Source: Lineus longissimus (Eukaryota; Nemertea; Pilidiophora; Heteronemertea; Lineidae). From it: a stretch of DNA of 64,000 nt. The number at the start of each line of letters is the position of its first letter. Positions within the stretch are counted from its first letter, which is position 1. The notes under the pieces are model-generated. The model did no database searches. It saw only the letters and a list, made by a program, of their open reading frames with translations, and had not been told where the DNA came from. Both the position numbers and the translations under genes were made by a program. The stretch is taken from positions 16,281,998-16,345,997 of the forward strand of contig NC_088314.1 in the NCBI RefSeq assembly GCF_910592395.1. The letters are read 5' to 3'. Below, in pieces: positions 12,106-23,891 of the stretch.

Positions 12106-13780
12106 GTGTTCAGGACTGGAGTTAGTTGCCGCCCGCAAGCTACTTGATACCCCTATATGGTGGATGGGCGAATAAGTCCTTGTAATAGTCATTGTTTGTC
12201 CTGGTTCCTTGAATGAGTAGCTGCCCGGACTGCAGTGCCGACCTTTGCGATAGATAGGCCATGGTCGGCGAGACTTAGAGCTGCTTGACCACTCATGATA
12301 AGTTTCTAAAACTTCGTCATTTTCATGTCACGTTGTCTGGTGATCCCGGGGCAACTTGCTCACGCTTCCCACTGGTAGAATCAGGGAAATGTGTCCAACC
12401 TGTAAAGAAGGCCACTGGCTTAAACAACCAATTTTTCGGAGATGCAATACGTTTTTTAAAAAAAATTCTTGGAATATGCGCTTTAGGCAAACCTGTTTAC
12501 ATGGTGATTATGTCTTTATGATAGAATACAATGAGCTATATGTTGGGAATAGAGCAGTTATAAGGTTGCTGCGCTAGAAATAGACCTTTCATCTACAATA
12601 TGCCTTTGACATGGATATCGACACGGAGAGGCTGTTAGCCCCGTATTATTGATTGTGTACAACTGGATAAAGACAGCACAACAACGCTACGAATATGATC
12701 ACCTGCCCACGTCAAGGTGTCGCACTCAACAGATTTGTGTCTCAGGGAAACAGTCACGAAAAGCAGTAAAAACGTCTGTCTTAGCTGTAATAGCTGCGAG
12801 GCCCGTCTCCATTTCTTTAGCGTGCGTTAGAAAATAGCAACATCATTCCAGATCATCTATCGTTCCTTCTCAATAACCTGAACATTCTTTGTGCTTTACG
12901 TCATGTTGAAGAATGTGAGGATTCTAATAACCATCTCCTCGTATGGACAGCCTCCAGGCAACAGATATAAAGATCGAAGTTAAGTGCGCCGTTAACGCCA
13001 CCGGTGATCGTGTTTAAGATCTCATATATATCTTTTTTCGGTTTCATTAGGTTCGATAAAAAATCGGCGCCGGCACAAGAAAAAGTAGCGGCACAATCTG
13101 GATGTTTGTCAAAGAAGGAGAGGCTTGAGTTACAGACGCATTGTGAAAAAACAGTGCCTTTGAGCCCATCCCCGTACCTTATCATTTGATGACGGGTTAA
13201 AGTGTATGATAATGGTATTGAAGCCCAGGCCCAGACCGCTGTTCCTGTGAGTCTGATATTCTTCTCCGCAGAGGTTGGTAAATGACATTATTCACTCCCT
13301 TTTTTGGCGCAGAGAACAATGTTCTTAACGAGTCGATCGCAGGTAGTTTGTACTCCCAAATCTCGCACCACCTCGGTATAGCTGAGCCTACCCACAACAA
13401 TGAGAACACGGGAATCAGCGCTTGAGACTCATCAGGTGGACGCTACACCACGTTCCCAGATTTCCCCGGATAAGTATATTAACATAGGCACAGGAACATT
13501 ATGATTGCCAACAAACAAATATTTTACAAACAAATTAAAGCAAAGAGTGAATGTTCCTGGTTTATATTCCCAAGCAGAAGAGAAAAGGAAGTCGAGTAAG
13601 TCCAGTTCAGTGTTCCCAAAAGAAGCAACAGGTATTTTTTGGACGAGGTTGGGGAAATGTTTGTGTACATTTTCAGATGCATCCCCAGAACCACCTTTTA
13701 AATAATACTTTGCCTCATGATTACTTCTCAGGCGTTTGCTCTGAGCGGTCATGAATAATATAAAGCTTTGGTCCATATTA
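12106..13780. other. no supported gene
   Basis: Several overlapping small frames on both strands (12285-12577, 12649-12837, 12901-13185, 13432-13776) occur here. None shows a domain or splice arrangement that I can defend. Confidence 0.45.
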
Positions 13781-13816
13781 GGACCATGGAGGTATTATTA
13801 CCTCCATGATTAGTCC
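13781..13816. repeat. short inverted repeat (hairpin)
   Basis: GGACCATGGAGGTA pairs with TACCTCCATG plus GTCC across a 4-base TTAT loop, with a small bulge in the outer stem. The left flank GGTCCATATTAGGACC is itself a small hairpin, so two stems share sequence. It lies about 180 bp from the stronger hairpin at 13999-14053. Confidence 0.6.
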
Positions 13817-13998
13817 CAGTTACTCCGGCTACTCGGTGCGGAGGCTGACTTATGTTGCGTACCAATACGGTTGGACGCCTGTTATTACGTCTATTGCACC
13901 AGTGGTCCAAGCTTTGGCATGGGAGCGGAGTCCATCGCAAGCTACTGTCGATTCGGAAAATCGTTTTTGGCATGTAACAATTATCAGAGACTATACCT

Positions 13999-14053
13999 AT
14001 CCTGAGGAAATCAGGCCGGGGAAACGAACATTCACCCCTGATTTCCTCAGGAT
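13999..14053. repeat. perfect 17-bp inverted repeat (cruciform-capable)
   Basis: ATCCTGAGGAAATCAGG (13999-14015) is exactly inverted at 14037-14053 around a 21-base spacer. Each arm is itself quasi-palindromic (CCTGA..TCAGG), so alternative small stems are possible within the large one. Perfect arms in otherwise diverged DNA suggest recent origin or selection. No gene is attached. Confidence 0.75.
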
Positions 14054-14838
14054 GTTTATACCCAATAGAATGAAAAAGGGTTGAGAATGAAGAAAAAACA
14101 CGATTTAAGGTGTCAACCATATCCGCTTGGTATATCCCTATATGTAGAAACTCGGAAACGGATGACCATCCGGCGCTCACTAAGCAGTAACGGCACGGAA
14201 AGCATACACCAGTAATCAGTAACCGTACGATTCCGCGTAATGTTTGAAACCAACATGTTGGCAGGCACCTTTTTCCATCCAAAATGTGGCTATAAAGGGG
14301 GACGCTAAAGTAAGAATTACAAAGAAAATGGGGAACTAAGGGGCACTGGAAAATGAGCATTACATAGGATTGTATCATCGTGATGGACAGAATTTACTTA
14401 CCTATTGGATCAGCGATTGTCAAATAGACATCACATGAAAAGAAAGAAAGGGGAGATTGATGAGGGTAACAATCATGAAAATACATGTATATATTACATG
14501 GGCAATGTACATTGTTTTGAAATAACTCGATCACAATCTGAATACAAGAAAGCATGTCATAATTAAAAAGATATAAGAACATTTGTAGCTGACCCGACAC
14601 ATAATACTCACTGTGTATCACAATTTTCGCAATTGATGATACGAATAAGGATAAGTCAATGCGTTCACCTGATTCTTCTCTCAGTGAAAGCATGATCTAG
14701 TATAGAAGTTGCAAGAACTCTGAGAGCGGTATCAATTTCTGTCATATAGTTAGTCAGCTTTTGGAGAGCCAAGTTTGGTCCGTTTTACTGGATATTTTGA
14801 TGACACTATGCACTTTTAGGTAAATGTAGCTGTGAGCA
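14054..14838. other. no supported gene
   Basis: No domain recognised. The long minus-strand frame 13749-14378 covers the hairpins and continues here; it is discussed under rejected items. Confidence 0.5.
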
Positions 14839-14970
14839 ACGGTGGCTTGGAAAGGCCAAGCATAACACATTTTTTTCGTTTTCCTTAGAGCTAATTTTTC
14901 GTTTTCTCGACTTGATTTCGTTTTCCTTAGAGCAAATTTTTCGTTTCGTTCCGCCTTTCCCAGCCACCGT
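14839..14970. mobile_element. tiny hAT-like MITE, 132 bp
   Basis: Terminal inverted repeats ACGGTGGCTTGGAAAGGC and ACGGTGGCTGGGAAAGGC (18 bp, one mismatch). The flanking octamers TGTGAGCA (left) and AGTGAGCA (right) match at 7 of 8 positions, consistent with an 8-bp target-site duplication as made by hAT-type transposases. The interior carries a duplicated block with TTTTTCGTTTTCCTTAGAGC, read twice. No coding capacity. Confidence 0.7.
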
Positions 14971-16628
14971 AGTGAGCAGATCAGATTAAAAAAGAATTGA
15001 ATAGCTGGTAGAAAACGTACTCAAAATGGTTAAATCAGCGTGTGCTTGAGATTTAATTGTCATATGACTAAATTTAGGAACAAAATATGTACAAAAACAT
15101 CTGAAAAGGATATTGTGGTTGTGGAAGTATTGTATAAATAGTACTTTAGCTTATTCTCTCTGCAGGCATTGGCATCCATTGCACGTGCATTGCATATATG
15201 ATGTACATAAATGTACCCAACAAGAATGCGCAAAATAAAATGCCATATAACTGTGGCGATTTGATAAAACTCTTCGAGTTTATTGTTTTGTAAAACTGTT
15301 TTAAGGTGAATATACATTACTGTTTTGAGCTGATTAAAACTGTCCTATGACAACAAGTAACCTCGTTGCAAATCATCAGTGATCAAATCAAGAAAAAAAC
15401 TTAACACAAAACTTTTTCAAGGCCAAACACTACAAAAGGAATAAAACCTTTAAAACACTCTTCGTTTTAGCAAGTATATCTTTACTTGGTTTTAGGAGGA
15501 AATGATTCTGACAGAGACTCGAAATGCAATATGACAACCATTTTTGAACTTTTGGAATAAAACAAAATGCACAGAAAGCCCAATAATGATTAGACACTAC
15601 ATTCAGATTCAATGGCGGACAATAGGAGCAGATAGCGTATACAGGACCGCCTCATCAAACTACTATTACTGCGCCGGAGTATGCTAGATTTGTTAAGGTA
15701 AATCCGACCGAGTCTTTGTAGAAGACAACCAGGCACGCATGATTCTGTCGAAGTCTGCTGTGCATTATGCATGTTATTGTGTATTTCTAAAGCAACACTT
15801 GAAACGCATATAGATTTTGTCCTGCTGCCTGCATCTGACTTCCTTTGTCAGACAATAAGGGGATTACATAATGTGATTATATACAATGTCATTTGGAGGA
15901 GCATTAAACTTAAGTGCTGAGCTCATCGCGTGAAAAAGCTTGTCAATCTCCGAGGATAAAATAATCCCGAAACAACTTTCATATTAATTATTTCTTCTAA
16001 ATACCTGCTTGCGGTAAGCAACTTACATAACATCATGAAGAAAATCAGGTTTTAAAGCGTCTTTTTTGTCTTATCTCTTTATGTTATCGTGATTGATGGC
16101 AAAAACTCAACAAAAATTGGGTGTCCGCTGAACAAATGAATTCGTGAAAATTTAGTAAATTCATAACCTATGGTGATCTTAAAAACAAAAAGGCGCAATA
16201 ATTTCGTAGTTCACGAACCTTTAGAGTAGGACAAGAAAAGTTAATGGGCAATTTCCTTCGACTGGCGCTGTCCCTCTACCTTCTTTTTCAACCAGCCGTA
16301 GACAACCGCAAGGCAATCTAAATGACATTTGTCTATATCCCTAAAGGTTTGACCCGCATTATCTTATCACTGAGCCCATCCAAATGTCATCCATTGTGTT
16401 GTCTGCGATACAAATGATTCATATTACTGATATACACTCCGTCCTATCCGGGAGGCGAATGTATCATATTGAGTAAGAGCTTTCTCATCAGTAACAAATG
16501 GTAAGACGACTGCTGGTACGGGTATGTATAGTTATAATGCTGCGTTTTCTTTTTGATTTTATTTTCCTATAATGGTGTCTAGTAAGAACACCTGGTGAAA
16601 CTTGAGAAATAGACCGGATGCGAAAATA
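14971..16628. other. no gene seen
   Basis: AT-rich; nothing recognised on either strand. Confidence 0.5.
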
Positions 16629-16844
16629 AATGTCGGCCATTTTGAAAAGGCCTTTTCACAGGCAGCGTAAGTTTATCATGACATAAAAGTCGTGTTTTAA
16701 ATCAAATCGTCACCAAAAGCATTAAAAATATCATAAACATTGGAGGCATTGACAACTTCAAGTAACTTGCTTGAATAAGCTTGTATATTTTTACTTTTAT
16801 GCCATGGTAAAAGTGAAAAGGGCCTTTTCAAAATGGCCGAAATT
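16629..16844. mobile_element. TA-flanked MITE, 216 bp
   Basis: Terminal inverted repeats of about 30 bp: AATGTCGGCCATTTTGAAAA on the left and AATTTCGGCCATTTTGAAAA on the right strand, both continuing GGCC(C)TTTTCAC. TA dinucleotides flank both sides (16627-16628, 16845-16846), as expected for Tc1/mariner-type or PIF-related insertions. No coding frame. Confidence 0.7.
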
Positions 16845-17481
16845 TAGACTTAAATAAACACACGATGGTGATTGCAATTTGAGCGCATGTACAGTCTAGC
16901 TCACGTTATATGTATTATTATTTGCCCAAAAAGCAGTGATCCGTCGGACATGCTTTGAAGCCATCGAAATTTCCACTACAAATACGTGTTATGAAGTTAT
17001 ACCAATATGGTATGAGACAGACAAAATGATCAATTGAAATTGAGTTGTGAAGGTATATGTAGAAAGTTACGTTCTTGATGTCGTCGTTGACGTCGTCTTC
17101 CTCGGATAATTTCAATCAAAAACGGCTAAATTACCAAGAGTTACTTGAATAATTGTCATTTGTTGGCGTAAGAAAACGTTTTTGCTGGATGATGATATGA
17201 CACAAAATTGAGCGAGTAGATCTGGTAAGTAATAACAACTTAATGACAGTTCACCTGTATTGCATGTACAGCAGGAGATACATACATGTAAATGTGTGTT
17301 CTATTGTTGAAGTGTGTCTTGAAGGGTTATACAGTTGTACGTTTATACTCATTATCCTAATAGTGTCTGGAGGTATAGCTTTCTCTTCGAAATTATGTCG
17401 GAATCGAGATCGAGGTGTTCGAAACTTTAACGCTGTAGACATTTGACGAGCGAAAAACTGTTCGCCAAAAATAGGACACTA
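16845..17481. other. no gene seen
   Basis: Overlapping small frames on opposite strands (16918-17115, 17243-17446) with no recognisable domain. Confidence 0.5.
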
Positions 17482-17853
17482 ATAGCATTCCGCGAAGATG
17501 ACGTCACTGCAGCTGCTGCTGCCCTCTATTTCCCCATCGCTGAATTACAGGCAATGTCGGACAAACATGCGGTTTCGTAATGGATTCAGGCTTTCTAACT
17601 AGGGCAGTTAGATTCAATCTGGCACATGTCCGAGTGTTGGAAATACTACATAATTGTTCTGAATATTTCTCTCTCTGACTCTATGGTATCATTCATGCTA
17701 AAAACAATGCAGGGTCAAAGATAATTGACTTTGAAATAAGCTCAAATGCGTTGAAATAAGTGTCGATGTCCGACTGTCACGTGACTAAAACGTCATCAAT
17801 ATCTTATGCAAATGACCTTGTGAGCTATAAATAGTAACTTCGCGGAATGCTAT
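17482..17853. mobile_element. TA-flanked MITE, 372 bp
   Basis: Exact terminal inverted repeat ATAGCATTCCGCGAAG (16 bp) at both ends, with TA on both sides (17480-17481, 17854-17855). The inner sequence is not an extended palindrome, so this is a deletion-derivative type of element rather than a foldback. No coding capacity. Confidence 0.7.
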
Positions 17854-20800
17854 TATAGACTCTACATGTTTTAGTAAATCAGTAGTTACCTGTGTAGTAT
17901 AGGCTACAGGGCTTACATTGACTGCTGCATAAAATGACACGTGTAGTTATGACCATTAGGCAGTGAGCTAAACTAATGTGCCGCGGTCACGTTACAAACT
18001 TACTCCCACGATTGAGAGGAATAACCTGATTAAGAATTAGCCACTGCTTCAGGTGACGATATAATGATGCCATATAGCGTAACAGTGCCAATGAGATGAC
18101 GCTAGCAGTTTTTAAGTAAGTCCCGTAATGAATTTACTTTATCACACTCACCTGCAATTTTAACAAAGTTATCATTTCTGTTTTAACCCCTGCCCCTAAC
18201 CCTGCCCCTAACTCTACCATGAAACCAAATTTTAACCATAACCTGACCCTGTCACGTAAGGATAGCCACTTGACTCTGTAAAACTGAGATATCTGGCCTC
18301 CTGCCAATAGCATACTAGCCTCGTTCAACCATGCTCTTCCACAATGCTCCATTACAAAGAGCCTGGTGGGTACCGCTATTTTCCTATAGACCAAAATTGA
18401 ACTCGACTTAACTACCCAAAAAGTCCGCTATATGTATTCCTTCGAAATTCGTACTACATCATTTATCGTCTTCCTGACACCAAACCCCCTACATCAAAGT
18501 GCTCACTCTGTGGAAAGGAGACGGAAATCATGAATGCAAAACTGACATCTTAAGTCCGAGGATAGAGTATTATCAAGAATTCATAGAGAATTTATTAATT
18601 CTTGGTATTATTGAAGGGAAAAGTTCTTTTTTTCTGTATAGCAATGTAGAAGTTTGAAATATTATACTAGGATAGAATGTCGGGCGAACAAATGATTCTT
18701 TTCTGCGCTTTACTCTCTAAACTGTTGACGATCATGGCCTCTAAGAAATTATATAGCATACTTTTAGTAATCAGTCAGAATACAATAGGGCCGGACACTT
18801 TTTCCAGGGGGATATTTTCTACATCTACACCATGATTGCACAAGAACGTCTAACGGGAGTCAGGATTGAGGAAAACACCGTCGGGAAAGTCTGACCGGAT
18901 GTGGGATACGGGATAAGCGAAATCTGATCTTCAGGAATCGGGATTTTCCGTTGAATATCGAATCCGGATGACAAAATAGTGTTTGAATACAGCCCTTGTC
19001 GGTTTATTTTCATTGAAATCTCAAAGGCGGCCCCAAAGCATGCACAGATCAACCAAACTCGAATTTAAGGCTGGAATGTGTATCTCGGCGCGAAATGTAC
19101 ACAGATTTAGACAAACAATTGCTGTCACCAAGTGCATTTTAGCGGATTCTGGCTGTTTTTTTTTATCAACGGAAGAGGGTCAGGTTCCCCCTACCCCCAT
19201 CTATCATTATATGTATCTTAACAGTCTTAAATCAACGTTCATTCTATAGTCAAGACTGGTCGTATGAATTCTTTGATGCCATCGCAATGCACATTTTATG
19301 CCAGGCCATGGCAGTTACCTGATGTCGAACAGCCAGAGTTTTTTTCAAAGCACTGGACAGGTACGTTATTAATGAGTGCAGTGGGTCTCATGAAACCGCC
19401 ACAGAATGGCCATTTCACCGGGCTGAGGTGATACCAGGATTCAGTACACGTTCCTTCAGTAAACCTCCAATATGATCTGTCTGATGCGCCAAACCAGAAA
19501 GTCACGTTCTGCTCATGTCTCGTTTACTAACTATACCCACGTTTTTAGTCCATCATCATGTTGTTTTTTCCCTTACCTCGCTGTTAAAAGAGTTCAGAGG
19601 CATCATACAGTCACAGATAAAGCGGCCGAATTCATGAAATTGGTTCTACATGAAATATCATGCCCCTATATTTCGAATTGTCTTGAGCTATAAATTGTAC
19701 GATTTAGCATAGACTTGGTTGAAAATGCATTGACTTATTATCAACAGATGTTTCTAATCTTCTCATACGTAGTCGTTGATTTCATTCGCTATTTTCAAGT
19801 TTCGAAGTCGTAAATAACGCACTGAAAGCAAATTTTGTCTTCCAGTAATTCATTTTATGAGGGAGGGTATGTTAACTCTCCTGATTGGCATTTATTTTGT
19901 TGTCGGTTTGATTCCGTGAAACTCATCATGTAACGTTGTTAAAGCGAATTTCGCACGAGCATTTCAATGCCCTACCCGCGCCTCAATCGGTATCAAAGCA
20001 ATTGTAGTATCGTCAAGTCATACGCGAGTTTCTGAATGGAACCCAGGCCTTGGTCAGTCGGCGATTTATGCGCGAAACTATGTCAAATCTAGCAAACTGC
20101 TCCGCCCCGAACTTTTAAACAGGAAATTATGAAGGTACATTTTCACTTCCCCAGAAAATGCATGAAGTAAGCTGAATCACTTGCGAAATCTTCTTTAATA
20201 TAATTTTCTGTTAACGAGAAGTCGGCGCCTTGGTTCGTTAGGTTAACGTCATCAAAGACTAAAGAAATGACTCAATATAATAATTCTGATGTAATTAGAT
20301 ATCACGTTACGACACACTATCCTATTACATGCCGTTGTAGATTAATCAAAAGGGTTTCACAAAAACTGGCTAGCGACTTTTGTTGCAGCCAGTGATGAAG
20401 CCTAGATTAAGACTCTTTAGATTCTTAGTTAAGATCTTTTTTATTCAGTTTCATGTATACGTACATATACATTCGTTACAAGAAGCTTGTTGGATGCTTA
20501 GTTAAGACTTTAACTCTAAAAATTGTTTTGAAAAATGCACATGCACATTGCGTACAAACTTGAATACGATCTAATAAGATCTTAATTATAAGAATCGAAT
20601 CAAAACTTTCGAACTGGAAATGACGTGTGATGTTTCGCTGTGAGTCTCTGCAAATTCCTCCACCATACTAGCTAGTACTCTCGTTTTTGCTCTAAACTTT
20701 GACTTGTGTTGTTGCTGTTTTTTTCTCGCTGCTGCTGCTGGTGTTGTTGTTGTTTTAGAACGAATCCCTACTTAGCCGTGGAGCAGACACGCTGTTACGC

Positions 20801-21486
20801 TATTAGTGCACCGGGCAACAGTCAGTCTAGTATCTTTGGACGATCATTACATACTATCACCTTCCAATCGCAGTGCCACTCAAGTGCTCGTTTATAAGCA
20901 GGTTTCGCAAGAAAACTCTCGTTAATCGGCGTTTTTAATGCGTCCTCATCATCACAGGCGGACGTGTTGTAACAAAGCTGAGATAATATGAGTTATTAGT
21001 GTTTACCGTAGCCTAATATCCAATAAGAGCTGAATAGCGATTCCGAATTCGTCAACAGCCCCTTGTCATCCTCATTTCCGCCTTCGTTTAAACGGTGTAT
21101 GTACACAATAATGTCATATGATGAACGACTAGATGAACATCGGAACATTCCCTGAGTGATCACACACACATGCATCATGATCAAATGTGCAGTCCACTCC
21201 AAGAGATGGGAATGCGTATGAGATGTCTCGTCAACAAACAACCTGAAACTTGTTTTCACCAAGCAACTGAAACAGCTTCTTATTACATTGTCAGGTCAAT
21301 AAAATGAAACAAAAATACACTTGTGCTTTAAGTTTGATGATAATTCATGTGAAGGCATCTATAAAGTATATGCTAGTGTGTTTTCACGGTAAGTAATGTT
21401 GGAGGGCAGAACAATGATTTGTCATGCCTGACTTTATGCTGTATTGTCATTTGGGCTTGCTTTCGTTCGTCTGTACCTCTAGCATG
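17854..21486. other. no supported gene
   Basis: 3.6 kb without a gene that I can defend. A short run of (CCCTAAC)-like words lies at 18185-18215. An imperfect inverted pair around AAGATCTT at 20420-20440 and 20577-20598 may be the remnant of a MITE. A (TGY)n microsatellite lies at 20706-20756. Confidence 0.5.
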
Positions 21487-21728
21487 GGGTATTCGAAAAC
21501 CCTGGATCAACAAACACTGGACTGGACTGGACTGGACTGGATTCAACGTCACTGCTCACCATCGCCTGCATCAACATGGCGACAACAATGTATTGAGAAA
21601 CGACGGGGAAATGGGACATGGTATCAGTCTGATAAACTTATAGTGGCCAATTCCATCTTCGCCGTGGCTATGCCATGTGCTCGAGTTATTATAAGCTCGG
21701 AGGTAAACCTCCATGTTATAAGCGCGCA

Positions 21729-21767
21729 GCAGAAAAGCCGAAGGCTTTTCTGCGAAGCGCTACTATG
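21729..21767. repeat. hairpin inside the 21487-23115 element
   Basis: GCAGAAAAGCC is inverted as GGCTTTTCTGC across a GAA loop, with outer GCGC pairing. About 30 bp upstream another imperfect stem (TTATAA..GAGGT/ACCTCC..TTATAA) occurs. It belongs to the non-autonomous element and has no assigned role. Confidence 0.55.
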
Positions 21768-21968
21768 GTTAACGTGCAAACGACGTCATCCAATGTAAAC
21801 AATGTTTCTCAAGTCCATGGATTCGTTTCAAATGGCTTAAATTTGACTTAAAATGGCCGCCAGAAGAGATAAACGCGCGAAAGTAGTAACTCGACTATTC
21901 TGAGCTCCGAGAGAGAACCACACGATTATTCTCACTGTTTTTTAATCAAACTTCAATTTCAGGGGGTT

Positions 21969-22602
21969 TACCCCCCCCCCCCCCGACATATGTGTTTTGA
22001 TTTTTGAAACTTTAGTGATAATATTAAAAAGATGCTTAAAATGGTTTTAATCCCGAAATAATGAAGCAAAAGACGGGCAGGCGTTTCGAGAAAAAAATTT
22101 TATTTTGAGATTTCAATAAACCTTTTGAACGAATTCCACACGGGCCGTGGTGGGATCCGAGGACACCTCAAGGAGGAATGTATGTTTTTATGGGGTACCA
22201 TTGGTTTTGCAGATCTTCCGTTTTTTTCTAAAGAATAATCAATATTCGCTAGCAGGCTTTTTATGCTCCCAGGTATGAAGAGGGTTCTATGTTCCATGTT
22301 TCATGTCAGAAGGACGGGGGTTGGGGGGGGGGGGGGGGGGGGCTCTCCATGGCGACAGTTGCGCGAGTTCAATAGAGCTTGCACTTTACATTAGAATCTG
22401 CCAGAGTCCCAGACTACCATAGTCTGGACACCTTTCGGGGGGGGGACATTTTCCATTTCTTTGCCGGCTATTATGACGATGGAGTTGAGTTACTGCTAAT
22501 GCGATACACGGAGAAAACTGTCTATCAAAACAAAAAATTGGCGGAAGGAACTATAGCAGGGTCCCAACCGGGGGGTTTGGGGGGTTTCCCCCCCCCCCCC
22601 CC
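21969..22602. repeat. G/C homopolymer tracts
   Basis: Long single-base runs occur here: a C run near 21970, an unusually long G run at about 22321-22343, a G run at about 22437 and a C run near 22590. They all lie inside the 21487-23115 element. Runs of this length mutate quickly and are also prone to sequencing error, so their exact lengths should not be trusted. Confidence 0.6.
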
Positions 22603-23115
22603 CAACCTAAAGGCGCTGCGCGCTTACTAGGGCACTGCACTGATAATATTAAGGGAGTGTGCTACCCCATGTGCGATCCGTCTATGCTACACTGTGCATG
22701 ATATGTGCATGCTATGTACATGAGTGTAGGCGATACACTACGATGAATTATCGATATTATCAGGCCGGTCCGGTGGCACACATCTGCCAATTTCATCATG
22801 TTAATGGCGTGTCAAGACCCACAAATCACTCAGATGTCTAGAGCAGGCACTTGTACATATTTCTGTTTACATAATACATAACCATACCTATTCTGTCGTC
22901 GCCAATTATCGTAAAATCTACGATAAAACCCGGGCGACTTTTCGGGTGACGCCATGTTCATGATGTTGATGATGGAATTAGGCGGGAAGAGATTCGGCAG
23001 GGTTGTGGGAATTGTATAACTTTTAGAAAAATCCAGGTGGTGGAGGGCGCTGAGTCATAGTCCAGTCCAGTCCAGTCCAGTCCAGTGTTTGTTGATCCAG
23101 GGTTTGCGAATACCC

Positions 23116-23594
23116 TCTAGCATGGCAGGTGATGGCGTCACGTGTAACCACTCTTGTACGTCCCGGAACAATAGGCCTCTTCGTACATGTTTAACGCCTG
23201 CTCCTTTCTACACTGTTCTGCTATAACTGTGCTGGGGCAATGGTTACTTCCATTTACCTGTTGTACTGATAAAAACAATGTACACGAACCGTGTATGCCT
23301 TTAAGCAATCAGTGTATGACTTCGCATTAGCATCCGTAAATAGACCAAAAGGCTAAATGGTCTTAAAAAACAAACACGACCAAGCTTTTCGTGTGACACA
23401 TTGCTACCATTTCAAAGCAATGCGCCAACTCCTTGAAAAGAATCCACGCCTAGTTTCAATGTTCATCTTACACACTGTACTGATGGCGATCTTCAATCAT
23501 CATCATAGCTAAAGAAAAGCTCGTATTCATAACAGAGAGGCAAATAATAGTTTCTCCGGGAATAAAGGTACCCACTTTGCTGATTACTTGCCTC
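23116..23594. other. no gene seen
   Basis: Flank of the transposon; no recognisable gene before the exon candidate at 23595. Confidence 0.5.
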
Positions 23595-23891
23595 ATGACA
23601 ACAGCTTCGGCGATAATCTATTGGAAAATGTTGTGTACGCGTCCTTTATTGCCAAGAGAGGAGTCATTTAAGTCCACTTTCGAGGACGGCATTAAGGGGT
23701 TTTGCCCAGCTTTACAAGAATCAATGGAAATGCAAGCGATAGATTTTACATTTCTGAAAGAGATATGCGCAGCAGATCAAGATGACCTGTTTAACGTGCC
23801 ATCCTTGTTTCAAACGAAACTGGGCACTTCGCGAAACGGGGTATCCACAAAAATTCTAGGCGATATCCTTGATGTACACTTGCGGTCAAAG
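23595..23891 (+). CDS. candidate coding exon, death-effector-domain-like
   Basis: The frame is open from 23577 to 23915. The part from about 23657 reads like a soluble helical protein, and the frame meets a good splice donor, AAAG|GTAAAT, at 23891/23892 in phase 0. Possible starts are the ATG at 23595, or a splice acceptor after CCAAG at about 23656. Residue pattern: hydrophobic helix, then DFTFLKEIC, then LFNVPSLFQTKLG, then STKILGDILDVH. This resembles the helix 2 to helix 5 order of a death effector domain (compare the LKFLC...LF..L...FL.ELL pattern of that family). The match is by eye and weak. A DED would make it an adaptor of apoptosis or innate immune signalling. Confidence 0.35.

Larger units (their letters stand above)
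21487..23115. mobile_element. DNA transposon, 1629 bp, 9-bp target duplication
   Basis: The ends are inverted repeats of about 54 bp. They begin GGGTATTCGAAAACCCTGG (right strand: GGGTATTCGCAAACCCTGG), continue ATCAACAAAC and end in exactly five ACTGG pentamers at each end. The identical 9-mer TCTAGCATG flanks the element at 21478-21486 and 23116-23124, which fixes both ends to the base. A 9-bp duplication with GG-starting ends fits Mutator-like or Merlin-like transposases; I cannot choose between them. The interior lacks a transposase and contains several long G/C homopolymers and a hairpin at 21729-21760. Confidence 0.85.

Noticed and set aside
12285-12577. Overlapping frames with a piggyBac-like (DKFLKLRHFH) or zinc-knuckle-like (CPTCKEGHW) look
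   Set aside because: The resemblance covers only about ten residues each, in two different frames. The zinc-knuckle spacing does not fit C-x2-C-x4-H-x4-C, and no TTAA-flanked ends were found.
12649-12837. Frame with a GPCR-loop-like KQSRKAVKTSVLAVIA stretch
   Set aside because: One short amphipathic stretch without any neighbouring membrane segment; too little to call a receptor.
13749-14378. Longest open frame in the window (209 codons, minus strand)
   Set aside because: It spans two perfect DNA palindromes, has an erratic mix of Cys, His and hydrophobic residues with no domain, and the opposite strand is also open over part of it. Length alone is not evidence at this window size.
18185-18215. 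CCCTAAC-like words considered as interstitial telomere repeats
   Set aside because: Only a few imperfect words with CCCCTAA and CCCTAAC variants; no run of TTAGGG-type hexamers.
21419-21798. Overlapping frames crossing 21487
   Set aside because: They cross the exact boundary of the transposon and translate the ACTGG pentamers; not genes.
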